Shown here in pieces: positions 1-8,000 of a stretch of 8,460 nucleotides of DNA (position 1 is its first letter; every line of letters starts with the position of its first letter). A model generated the notes under the pieces. That model made no database searches. It had not been told where the DNA came from and saw nothing but the letters and a program-made list of their open reading frames with translations. The DNA comes from Thermoplasmata archaeon (GTDB taxonomy: Archaea; Thermoplasmatota; E2; UBA202; DSCA01), in contig JAGGSL010000161.1 in NCBI GenBank assembly GCA_021159125.1, positions 1 to 8,460 on the forward strand, in the 5' to 3' direction. The position numbers and the translations under genes are program-made.

Positions 1-162
1 CTTAGAGATAGAGACCCTTTCGGGTATTGCTTTTTGCCAAGCCCGACAATATGGCAAATACGCAATTATTTCGTCGATTAAATCGGAGATATTTTCGGGG
101 ATATTATCGCTGATTTTATCGGTGATTTAATGGCCGTTTGTACTGTTATATTGCGATAAATT
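1..162. other. Region downstream of the operon, no assignable gene
   Basis: Two opposing frames are open to the left edge. On the minus strand 1..126 is open after a TAA at 127..129, with a repeating ITDK/ISDN/IPEN pattern but no ATG, GTG or TTG before 55..57. On the plus strand 2..130 is open and ends in TAA, with a repeating SEIF/SGIL/SLIL pattern, so it could be the C-terminus of a convergent gene. Neither is recognisable. No T-rich archaeal terminator follows the cohesin gene stop on the minus strand. Confidence 0.5.
71..130. repeat. Five-unit 12-bp imperfect tandem repeat
   Basis: Five adjacent 12-bp units begin at 71, 83, 95, 107 and 119. Each starts TCG, has GAT at positions 6-8 and ends in four A/T bases: TCGTCGATTAAA, TCGGAGATATTT, TCGGGGATATTA, TCGCTGATTTTA, TCGGTGATTTAA. 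The repeat lies 33 bp beyond the stop of the cohesin gene. Several frames are open across it, so it cannot be assigned as coding or non-coding. Confidence 0.75.
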
Positions 163-2526
163 TCATTTTCTGCGCTTCCTGAATGCAATATATGCACCTG
201 CTGCAACGCCCAGAATTGCAATAGCTGCTACAATCCATACTGAAAAAGTTTTTTCGCCGGCAGCAGAAACTTCAAAATTTATTGTCTTTTTATCCACATG
301 GATGCCATCACTGACAGAGGCACTGAATTCATGGCTGCCCTTGGCGGTATCCAGATAGAATGATTTTTCAATGCTTTCTCCTGCAGAGAGCTTTCCAAGT
401 GACGAGGAATTCAGCAGCTTTCCATCAAGCATGTAACTGATAGTAACATTCAATGCGTCGCCATTTCCCTCATTTGAAATTTTTACCGCAAATTCTATTT
501 TCTCTCCCTCGTGAGGAGATGAGGGCAAAATATCTATGCTTTTTAAGACAACATCAGGATTTTTTTCTATCTCTAAATGAATTGATACCTTTTTACTCGC
601 CTCGCCTGTCAGCCCGTCGTTATCCCTGACAGTAAGCTTTACTGTATAATTTTCATACTTCGAATATCGGTGCACGGGATTTTTTTCATAGCTTACATTC
701 CCATCTCCGAAATCCCATGTGTAGTTGACGACTGAGCCGTCGGAATCGCTGCTCATATCGTAAAAAGAAACATTCAGATCATCCATATCAAATGAAAAGT
801 CTGCGGCAGGCGGAGATTTGGGCGGCGGAGGCGGTGGTATATATTTCTGAATATTGATGACTTTGACATTTGACCACTCGCTTTCTGCGCCCCACTCATC
901 CTTTGCCTTCACCTTTATGTAATATGCTCCTTCGCTGTTCCACGAATGGGATATGCTGCCTTCTGTTCCCGCAGCATAGTAATCTGTCCACTCATCTGCC
1001 AAGCCATCATTGTTCCAGTCAAAGCCATACTTTAGTCTGTTGCCATCCTGATCTGTCGATAAGGCATAGAATGTGAGAACATAGCCCGTATAACCAGAGG
1101 AGGGACCGCTCAACGCAGGCTTTGCCGGAGGACTGTTCGCTTTTGTCGTGAAATGCCATGTCTGCCCAGATGTAGTTGCCCTCCCGTCGCTTGCAACCAC
1201 TTTCCAGTAATATGTGGTTTCGTAATCAAGTAAGCCAGGATTATAGCTGGTTGATGCTGTTCCGCTTGCCACCTGCGGAGGATTTGGGGACGTGCCAAGA
1301 TAAATATCATAGGTCAGCGAATCTCCGTCCAAATCAGAGCACTGCCAGGTCAACATTGAATTTATTTTTACATCCGTTTCTCCGTCATATGGCGACGGGT
1401 TTGAAGGCGAATCCGGCGGATGGTTAACCGCAAAAATTATTTCTTTTGATGTGCTATTGGCAGCGCCGTCGTTATCCGTAACAGTGAGCGTGACATTGTA
1501 CGTGCCGTTATCTGCATATTTATGGCTCGGATTTTGTTCATAGCTCACATTTCCGTCCCCGAAATTCCATGTATAGTTTGCGATAAAACCATTTATGTCA
1601 TAGCTTGAGTTTGCATTGAATTTTATTTCGTCGATATCTCTTGGCTGAGAAGGTTCCCATGTAAAGGCCGCCACAGGATAGCCGGGGCCTGCTGACTCTA
1701 CGAAAATACTTTTATTCTCAATAAATGCATTTATCAGGCAGGACGAGGAATTGCTTATTGTTATGTCAGATATATTTAGATATGTGGCGCCCGCTCTCTT
1801 TGTGCCGAATGTTATGTTTGTTATATATCCGTCACCATCTGCTTTTCCTGCGAGCCCTACAATTCTGATTTTTCCTTCATATAAATTGTAGGATATGTTG
1901 ACTTCGTTTCCTGCTATCCATCCATTTTCAACCTTTTTCGGATAAAGAAACGAATCGTTATACGCAAGGGTCATGTTTATGCTGCTGAAGTCCGTGACAT
2001 TATATATGCAGACAGAGGCGTTGAAATCGCCATTTACCGAATCAGGAGCGTTTATTTTCAAAATTGTTGACGTGGAAATTATATTCTTTCCGTTCCATAT
2101 TGCATATATCTCATTTCCATAAACATTGCTCAAATTTCCTCTTATATCGATTGAGGAATAGCCCTCCTCGTTGCAAATAAATAATATTTTCGATAGGTAA
2201 CCGGAGCCATCTATGCCATCCGTTCCAATATGCTGAACCACCCTGCAGATTCCTGTAGTGTTGTTTACTGAAAAGTTTACAGGTATGGCAACTCCTCCAA
2301 TGCTGCCGTTGTAAACAGCGTTAACTTCAAAAATGGAGGAGTTATAGATTATGGAGTAATCCGCTGCATTGAAATCCGTAAGGTTTTCAGCTTCCACGTA
2401 AACATAAAACTCGCTTCCGGGCGAAATTGTTGAGGGCGCAGATATTGATACGGATGCTTCCTGCGATGATGCAGCATATTGCGGAATTAGGAGCAGCAGG
2501 GCAAACATCAATACAAGTTTCTTCAT
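163..2526 (-). CDS. Membrane-anchored surface protein with two cohesin-like domains, PKD and CARDB domains
   Basis: 787 residues. A Sec signal peptide (about 1-20, ending PQYAAS) precedes two cohesin-like domains (about 24-153 and 154-277). Each has a DF..-a-x-Y/L strand followed by a YN-x-S-x-(I/L) segment and a DG-x-GY-(I/L)-x-x-I-x-F strand, as in classical cohesins. Then come a PKD domain (284-368; core WNFGDG at 320-325), an FN3-like module (369-463), a PKD/Ig-like module (464-562), a proline-rich linker (564-573), a second PKD domain (573-651; core at W604) and a CARDB domain (656-755). A single membrane helix (about 761-782) and a basic RKRRK tail end the protein, placing the C-terminus inside and the cohesins outermost. 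About 28 sequons are seen. It is the last gene of the operon, and its ATG overlaps the stop of the dockerin gene. Known biology: cohesins bind dockerins with high affinity. Inference: this is the anchor or scaffold for the upstream dockerin protein. The archaeal cohesin assignment is by motif and needs a profile check. Confidence 0.9.
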   Translation of the reverse strand: MKKLVLMFALLLLIPQYAASSQEASVSISAPSTISPGSEFYVYVEAENLTDFNAADYSIIYNSSIFEVNAVYNGSIGGVAIPVNFSVNNTTGICRVVQHIGTDGIDGSGYLSKILFICNEEGYSSIDIRGNLSNVYGNEIYAIWNGKNIISTSTILKINAPDSVNGDFNASVCIYNVTDFSSINMTLAYNDSFLYPKKVENGWIAGNEVNISYNLYEGKIRIVGLAGKADGDGYITNITFGTKRAGATYLNISDITISNSSSCLINAFIENKSIFVESAGPGYPVAAFTWEPSQPRDIDEIKFNANSSYDINGFIANYTWNFGDGNVSYEQNPSHKYADNGTYNVTLTVTDNDGAANSTSKEIIFAVNHPPDSPSNPSPYDGETDVKINSMLTWQCSDLDGDSLTYDIYLGTSPNPPQVASGTASTSYNPGLLDYETTYYWKVVASDGRATTSGQTWHFTTKANSPPAKPALSGPSSGYTGYVLTFYALSTDQDGNRLKYGFDWNNDGLADEWTDYYAAGTEGSISHSWNSEGAYYIKVKAKDEWGAESEWSNVKVINIQKYIPPPPPPKSPPAADFSFDMDDLNVSFYDMSSDSDGSVVNYTWDFGDGNVSYEKNPVHRYSKYENYTVKLTVRDNDGLTGEASKKVSIHLEIEKNPDVVLKSIDILPSSPHEGEKIEFAVKISNEGNGDALNVTISYMLDGKLLNSSSLGKLSAGESIEKSFYLDTAKGSHEFSASVSDGIHVDKKTINFEVSAAGEKTFSVWIVAAIAILGVAAGAYIAFRKRRK
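1445..1579. repeat. PKD cassette shared with the first gene (copy in the cohesin gene)
   Basis: 135 bp covering most of the first PKD domain of the cohesin gene align without gaps to 6339..6473 in the first gene. I count about 17 mismatches by eye, about 87% identity. Other PKD domains in the window look less alike at DNA level. Confidence 0.8.
1696..2457 (-). other. Tandem pair of cohesin-like domains
   Basis: These codons encode residues 24-277 of the anchored protein, as two consecutive domains of about 125-130 residues. Domain 1 has SPGSEFYVYV, DFNAADYSIIYNSSIFEV and DGSGYLSKILF. Domain 2 has the matching DFSSINMTLAYNDSFL and DGDGYITNITF. These correspond to the early strands and the late D-G-x-G strand of cohesin jelly-roll domains. 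The copies are clearly divergent from each other, so they may differ in binding partner. Each contains two cysteines (C94 and C118; C173 and C263). Alternative: a related beta-sandwich that does not bind dockerin. Confidence 0.78.
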
Positions 2527-2535
2527 GCAAATCCC
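2523..2535 (-). promoter_or_regulatory. ATGA stop/start overlap with weak ribosome site, dockerin/cohesin junction
   Basis: The dockerin gene stop (TGA, 2523..2525) overlaps the cohesin gene ATG (2524..2526) as ATGA. Upstream there is only a weak GGGAT (2531..2535), which is part of the dockerin reading frame. Initiation here probably relies on ribosomes finishing the upstream gene, tying anchor synthesis to ligand synthesis. Confidence 0.65.
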
Positions 2536-5027
2536 AGTATTTTGTTTATTACAGCATTCAAATCTTCGTTATCCACATCATTATCCCCGTCAACATCTGC
2601 AGGATTCGGGTAAGATGGCTCGGGCTCGGCATGTTTTGATATTCTTTCAATTTTTGTCACATCCAGCGCATTTATGCTTCCGTCCATATTTGCATCTCCT
2701 CTCTGCCATACTGTAACCTCTTTTTTAACATACATGCTGTTTCCATATTCGTCTGTTACTGTAAGGTTCACGCCATAACATCCTGCTTTTTTGTATGTGT
2801 GAGTTGCATTTCTTTCATGGCTTATGTTGCCGTCGCCGAAATCCCAGAGCCACTGCGTTATTTCTCCTGTTGAAGCATCCGTAAAAAGGGATGGCTCGTT
2901 TTCAAATAGCAGCGGGTGGCTGAAATTCGCTTTCATCTCCTCAATTGTCGAGAATGAATAAGTAAGGGAGGTGTTCGACGATTTTCCGTCGCTGACAATG
3001 ACATACCAGTTATAGATGCTTCCGTAGTCTAAAGATGGGGCAACGCTCACTATTCCACCGCCGCTTTCTCCGGAGTATATTTCACTCCCGTTTAAATAGA
3101 AGGAAATTTCAAGCATGTCTCCGTCTTCATCGTACACATTGGCCATTAGAGATATATCCACATTTACAATGGAGTTATTTTCCGGGGAAATAAGGGATAC
3201 GGTTGGCTCATGGTTCTGGAGGGCGTGGGTTGAGAAGTTATGTACATTTCCGTAAAAAATCCTGCCATTGGAACCCACCACTATTGCTCTATAGTAGTAT
3301 GTTTTCCCATCCTTAAGCCCATCGATGCTTTCGTTAAATTCTCCCGTGCTGTTTAAGACTGTAACAGGTGTAGAATGTTTTTCGCCGTTCCAGTATTCAA
3401 ACCATGCATAACAGGATGTGCTCTCCCCCATGGAAGTTATATTGGCATGGAGAGTTGCATTTGTGTAGGATGCATTTGCTTCCAATGTTTCCACCACCGG
3501 CGATGCAGGAAGAGACATCATTTTGAATGATAAGTTAACTCCGTAGGAAATTCCCTGACTGTTATTTATGGCGGCCCTGTAATAATAGGTGGTATTTTCC
3601 TTCAATCCGCTCACAACTTCTGTGAATGTTCCTGTACTGTTCACTTCTCTTTCTGGAGTTTTTATTATGCTGGCGTTGCCACTTTCATTATATTCAAACC
3701 ACGCTTTGCAGCTTTCATCTCCGCCGAGGTCTGTAATATTCGCCTTTAAAATGACGGCGTATTCCACAGAGCTGGTTTCTATTCCGGCTCTGACCGCAGA
3801 GGTGGTGAAATTTTTGTCCAAGCCGTATGAAGTGCCCTTGCTGTTCTTTGCCACAGCCCTGAAGTGATACAGCGTGCCAGGCTCAAGATTATGTATCTCT
3901 GCAATAAATTCCCCTCCGCCAGACAGAGAAATATTTGTGCTATACCCATATGAGCTTGTTTCTCCATATTCAAACCATACCTGGCAATCGCTCTCTCCTC
4001 CCAGGTCTTTAAGGTTTCCTTTTAAAATCGCAGAATCGCTTGTGGCATTTGCTTCCACTGTTTCTACAGATGGAAATATAACATGAGTTGTAAAAGTCAC
4101 ATCATCCCCAAAAGCAGTCCCCGCACTGTTTTCCGCAACCGCCCTGAAGTGGTATGTCACGTTTAAAGAAAGCCCGGAAATCTTTGTTGAGAAAGAGGAA
4201 GCAGAATTTTTCTGCACCTTGGAGGTCGCATGAGCATAGTCATCTATACTTGCATGAGATGATGTGTCATAAACAAACCATACCTGGCAGCTGCTTGCAC
4301 CAACTTTGCTAAGATAACCGTTCAAATTTGCAGAGTCATAGCCAATGTTGCTTGCGCTATTTGTTGTGACCTGCGGCGGCGTTGGGCTGGTGTGAAATGT
4401 TTTATCTGCGCCATAAGCGGTTTTTCTGCTGTTCTTTGCCACAGCTCTGAAGTGATACGTGGTGTCGGGCTGCAGGCCGGAGATGGACGCGGAGAAGGTT
4501 GTCGGAGTGCTTTTTGTAGATTTGGAAGTTGTATGGCCATATGAAGTCGTTTTTCCGTACTCAAACCATACCTGGCATGTCGCGTCTTTTAAATCATTTA
4601 GCTTGCCATTCAATTTTGCCGAGCTGCTGCCCACGTTTGTTGCGGCATTTGTCGTAACATCGGGTTTGCCGACCAGGGAAAAACTCACATTTTTTGAGGT
4701 CTGGGAAACATCAAGCGTGAATGTTTTTGAATTATCCTCGCCCCCATAAGAGCAGTAAATTTCTATTGTGTCTCCGCTCTCGCAATTTGGCAAATTAAAC
4801 AAATCTGCCTGATAATAGCCGTTGCTTTCAGTGGCAACGCTAATCTGCGTTGATTTTGAATTATCTTTAACCAGGACGGTTACGCCGCCCGGAACTGCAT
4901 TTCCGTCTGAGTCTTTTATGTATCCGTATACGGGAAACGGCTGGTCCAGCGATCTTCCATTCTCAACTATGCTTGCCACACTTAAAAGTAGCAGCATTAC
5001 TATCAGCAAACTTCTTATTTTTTTCAT
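2523..5027 (-). CDS. Secreted dockerin protein with five FN3-like repeats and a PKD domain
   Basis: 834 residues. A Sec signal peptide (KKIRS, then a hydrophobic run, about 1-20) is followed by a carboxypeptidase-regulatory-like/Cna-B-like beta-sandwich (about 30-118, with VYGYIKDSDGNAVPGG and SNGYYQADL). Five FN3-like repeats follow (about 122-214, 218-315, 319-410, 411-506, 510-601), each with a C-x-x-WF-x-Y strand and a GL-x(4)-TYhaRA strand. Then come an Ig/FN3-like module (606-696), a PKD domain (697-774; core at W728) and a C-terminal type I dockerin (775-834). The dockerin has two calcium loops, D778-x-N780-x-D782-G...D789 and D811-x-D813-x-D815...D822. About 25 N-glycosylation sequons are present. 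No membrane anchor is seen, so retention probably depends on the dockerin binding a cohesin; the next gene encodes two cohesin-like domains. The ATG at 5025..5027 is supported by the adjacent GGTGAT element, the signal peptide and the ATGA overlap with the upstream stop. Role inferred: adhesive or structural ligand displayed on a cohesin receptor. Confidence 0.92.
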   Translation of the reverse strand: MKKIRSLLIVMLLLLSVASIVENGRSLDQPFPVYGYIKDSDGNAVPGGVTVLVKDNSKSTQISVATESNGYYQADLFNLPNCESGDTIEIYCSYGGEDNSKTFTLDVSQTSKNVSFSLVGKPDVTTNAATNVGSSSAKLNGKLNDLKDATCQVWFEYGKTTSYGHTTSKSTKSTPTTFSASISGLQPDTTYHFRAVAKNSRKTAYGADKTFHTSPTPPQVTTNSASNIGYDSANLNGYLSKVGASSCQVWFVYDTSSHASIDDYAHATSKVQKNSASSFSTKISGLSLNVTYHFRAVAENSAGTAFGDDVTFTTHVIFPSVETVEANATSDSAILKGNLKDLGGESDCQVWFEYGETSSYGYSTNISLSGGGEFIAEIHNLEPGTLYHFRAVAKNSKGTSYGLDKNFTTSAVRAGIETSSVEYAVILKANITDLGGDESCKAWFEYNESGNASIIKTPEREVNSTGTFTEVVSGLKENTTYYYRAAINNSQGISYGVNLSFKMMSLPASPVVETLEANASYTNATLHANITSMGESTSCYAWFEYWNGEKHSTPVTVLNSTGEFNESIDGLKDGKTYYYRAIVVGSNGRIFYGNVHNFSTHALQNHEPTVSLISPENNSIVNVDISLMANVYDEDGDMLEISFYLNGSEIYSGESGGGIVSVAPSLDYGSIYNWYVIVSDGKSSNTSLTYSFSTIEEMKANFSHPLLFENEPSLFTDASTGEITQWLWDFGDGNISHERNATHTYKKAGCYGVNLTVTDEYGNSMYVKKEVTVWQRGDANMDGSINALDVTKIERISKHAEPEPSYPNPADVDGDNDVDNEDLNAVINKILGFA
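2526..2705 (-). other. Type I dockerin module at the C-terminus of the middle gene
   Basis: These codons encode residues 775-834. The first F-hand-like loop reads DANMDGSINALD, with acidic or amide ligands at positions 1, 3, 5, 9 and 12, followed by a helix VTKIERI. The second loop reads DVDGDNDVDNED and is followed by the helix LNAVINKIL. The two loops are about 21 residues apart, the linker being acidic and proline-rich (EPEPSYPNPA). This duplicated calcium-loop plus helix layout defines type I dockerins. Both loops look intact, so calcium binding is expected. The module lies right at the stop codon, as is usual for dockerins. Confidence 0.9.
3225..4664 (-). repeat. Five FN3-like repeats inside the dockerin gene
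   Basis: These codons encode residues 122-601. Each unit is about 90-98 residues: a TNAAT/EANAT-type start, an A-x-L-x-(G/A)-x-(L/I) strand, a D-L-(G)-x-x-x-x-C-x-(V/A)-WF-x-Y strand, a variable loop, then GL-x-x-x-x-TYHFRAVAxNS and an aromatic-x-T end. Units 1-3 share the HFRAVA form, while units 4-5 have YYRA, so the array appears to consist of two related subgroups. Each unit keeps a single cysteine (C151, C247, C348, C440, C539). Such repeats are common stalk modules in archaeal secreted proteins. Confidence 0.85.
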
Positions 5028-5039
5028 TTTATCACCTTT
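5024..5039 (-). promoter_or_regulatory. Archaeal-type Shine-Dalgarno and ATGA stop/start overlap, first/middle gene junction
   Basis: On the minus strand AAAGGTGAT (5031..5039) lies 3 bases before the ATG at 5025..5027. It is complementary to the archaeal 16S 3' end. The upstream stop TGA (5024..5026) shares bases with the start, giving ATGA. This supports the start choice and suggests coupled translation. Confidence 0.8.
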
Positions 5040-8000
5040 ATATTAAAATCACCACTATTTGAAACTCTCAAAACAACGCAATCCCCCGGATGAATAACAA
5101 AGTCATAAGAGGGCGGAGAAATGCCCACAACATAACTGTCGAATGTACCTGAGCTGACATTCCATTTGCTCACAACGCTTCCCGCGGGCATTATATTGCT
5201 TCCGATGAAAGATGCAAGGGCAGATGCATTTGTCTCGTTCAGGCAGCTCCATACCACATTATTCACCACGTTATAATCATTCTTGAATAGATGAACTACT
5301 CTATCTGCAAGCCCAAATGCCTGCTCTATAAAAGAGCCTGACTGCTCGACTCTGAGAACAACCGCATCATAGGGCTCAATGACAAAATCATATGAAGGGG
5401 GAGAAATGCCCACAACATAACTGTCGAATGTACCTGAGCTGACATTCCATTTGCTCACAACGCTTCCCGCGGGCATTATATTGCTTCCGATGAAAGATGC
5501 AAGGGCAGACGCCTGTATCTCATCCCCGAGCCAGGGAATATAATTCACCACATTTTTATCATTTTTGAAAATCTGTATTTTTGTTCCCACTTCCAGAATC
5601 TTAGATATGCTGGCATTCTTACTTCCGTTGAAAACAGTCAGGGTGACATTGTAATAATTTCCTATCGGGTAAACATGGGTGGGATTCTGCAAATCGCTGG
5701 AGGAGCCGTCGCCGAAGCTCCACTGCCAGGAAGATGCATGGGATGAGTTGTCCAAAAAACTGATCTGTTCTTTTGAAACAGGGTTTGAGGGAATATAAGA
5801 AAAGTTAGCAGTGAGGAATATGCCAATGGCTACCGTTTGATATGCGATTGCAGTGCTGCCGTCATCATCAACAACAGTAAGCGATATGTTGTATACTCCT
5901 TCATGGGCATATGTATGCAAGGCATTTTTAACATGGCTCACATTTCCATCCCCGAAATCCCACGTGTAGTTTTTGATAAAGCCGTCAGGATCTGATGAGA
6001 GGTCTATAAGGTATACCGAAAAATCATATACCGAACAGGAAAAGTTTGCGACAGGAGGGCAATTCAGAATGGCAATGTTCTTTTCAGTGGAATTTATTCC
6101 ATCGTCATTATCCCTGACAGTCAGTTTTACAGTATAGTTGCCGTCAGATAGATATCTGTGAAATGCAATACACCCATAGCCAGCGCTTCCGTCTCCAAAA
6201 TCCCACGTATAATTTACAACAATTCCGTCCAAATCTGATGAGTTTGAAGCATTGAATGTTATCATATCCATATCTGTCGGGTTTAAAGGCGTGTAGTTAA
6301 AAGCTGCCGCTGGCAGAATATTGCTTACATAGATTGCCTTTGATGTGCTATTGGTAGCGCCGTCGTTATCCGCTATGGTGAGCGTAACGTTGTACATGCC
6401 GTTATCTGTATATTTATGGCTTGTATTCCTCCCATAGCTCACATTTCCGTCTCCGAAATTCCATGTATAGTTTACAATAAAGCCGTCTGAATCAATAGAA
6501 TTATCAAAGAAATTTAATGTATCTAAATCAGTTGGATTTTCAGGAGAATATGAAAAATTTGCATGAGGAAAATTCGTGATAACAAACGCTCCCGAATAAT
6601 TGTTGATATTTCCAAGCGTGTCGTTTGCATATACTGTCCAGTTGTATTTCCCAAGCTCGCTGTAAGTTTTGTTAAGATAATATTTTGAGTTGTGCTGCAT
6701 TTCATGTTGTTGGATGCTTCCGTTCGGGCATTCAACTTTTACATAAACATAATTCACTGCCATATTGTCTGTGATATTTGCGGATATGTTTACATACCCA
6801 TTAGGCACTTGAGGAGATGGGAAAGAAGAAGCTTCATTTATTTCGGGCGGAGTGGTATCAACAATGCTGAAATTTTTCACTCCAGATGTATTTGTATATC
6901 CATTGATATCTTCGTCCCACACAAAATATGTATAATTGCCGAGGGAAAGATATGTGCTATTGTAATAATAAAAGCCATTTCCTTTTTCATCAACACTATA
7001 TGGGTTCATCGTGAAGTTGCCTATGATTGTGCCATTGCGGGTGATATTCACTCTCACCTCTGCAACCGCGACATTATCTGTTGCATAGCAGGAGATATTC
7101 ACTGCAGAGCCGTACTGCTGCTCTACAGGAATTGATTGGACATTTGCTATCTTTGGCGGCTCAGCCGGAATGATTATTTTAAATGAAAAAATGGCTGTCT
7201 TATTTGAATTGCTGCTCGGGTCTTCCGCCCAGACGAAATAAGTATAATTTCCACTTATGTTATACGTCACATCACAGTACCATATACCTGTGCCGGACAG
7301 ATGATGCATGCTTGTATTGAATGACTCGGGACCTGTAACATTCACCATTGCTGCTGCGACGGCAACATCATCCGAGATATTGCATGTGATGTTCACGTTT
7401 CCCTGGATCTCCTGCGGGTTAGGATATGCAGTCAGATTTTTTATTTCAGGGGGACGAATATCTCTTACAGTTATCTGTTTTGTTATACTGTCAGTGCCGT
7501 AATCATCATCTTTGACAGTCAGGGTGATATTGAAAATTCCGTTCATGCTGTAGTTGTGTTCAACATTTGCAAATTCGGAGCCACCCTGAACGACAGTGCC
7601 GTCACCAAAGTCCCATTGCCAGATATAAACTCCACCGTCAGGGTCATATGAGCTGTCGTTGAACCATACTGTCTGCCCAACAGTGGCATTACGAGGGGTG
7701 AAAGTAAAATTTGCCACCGGAGGAATATTTGAAACCACAATTTCTTTGCTCATTGTATCCCATGCACCATCGTTGTCATAAACTGTGAGGGTTACAGTAT
7801 AGGTGCCATCGGCACTGTATTTGTGGGTTGTAACTGCCGTGTATGCGTAACTGCCATCTCCAAAATTCCAGGTGTAGTTTGTTATGTAGCCGTCTGGATC
7901 AGAGGAGGAAGAGCCATTAAATGTTATTGTATCCAAATCTGTTGGATTTTGGGGAGTGAAAGTGAATGTTGCATCCGGTTTGTACGCTATTACAAATTTA

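Noticed and set aside
14..35. Small hairpin ACCC-TTTC-GGGT followed by ATTGCTTTTT, terminator-like on the plus strand
   Set aside because: The stem is only 4 bp, no plus-strand gene is established to end here, and hairpin terminators are not the usual archaeal mode.
870..1427. Overlapping open frames on both strands at 870..1427
   Set aside because: They sit inside the well-supported cohesin gene, with low-complexity sequence and no domain. They are shadows.
3589..5046. Plus-strand open frames at 3589..3867, 3874..4086, 4459..4749 and 4822..5046
   Set aside because: All are antisense to the FN3-like repeats and recur with the repeat period, so they reflect repeat structure and not independent genes.
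3225..5581. CRISPR array or mobile element as the source of the repeats
   Set aside because: The repeats are in frame, domain-sized and lie inside coding sequence. There are no short regular spacers, inverted termini, transposase or integrase.
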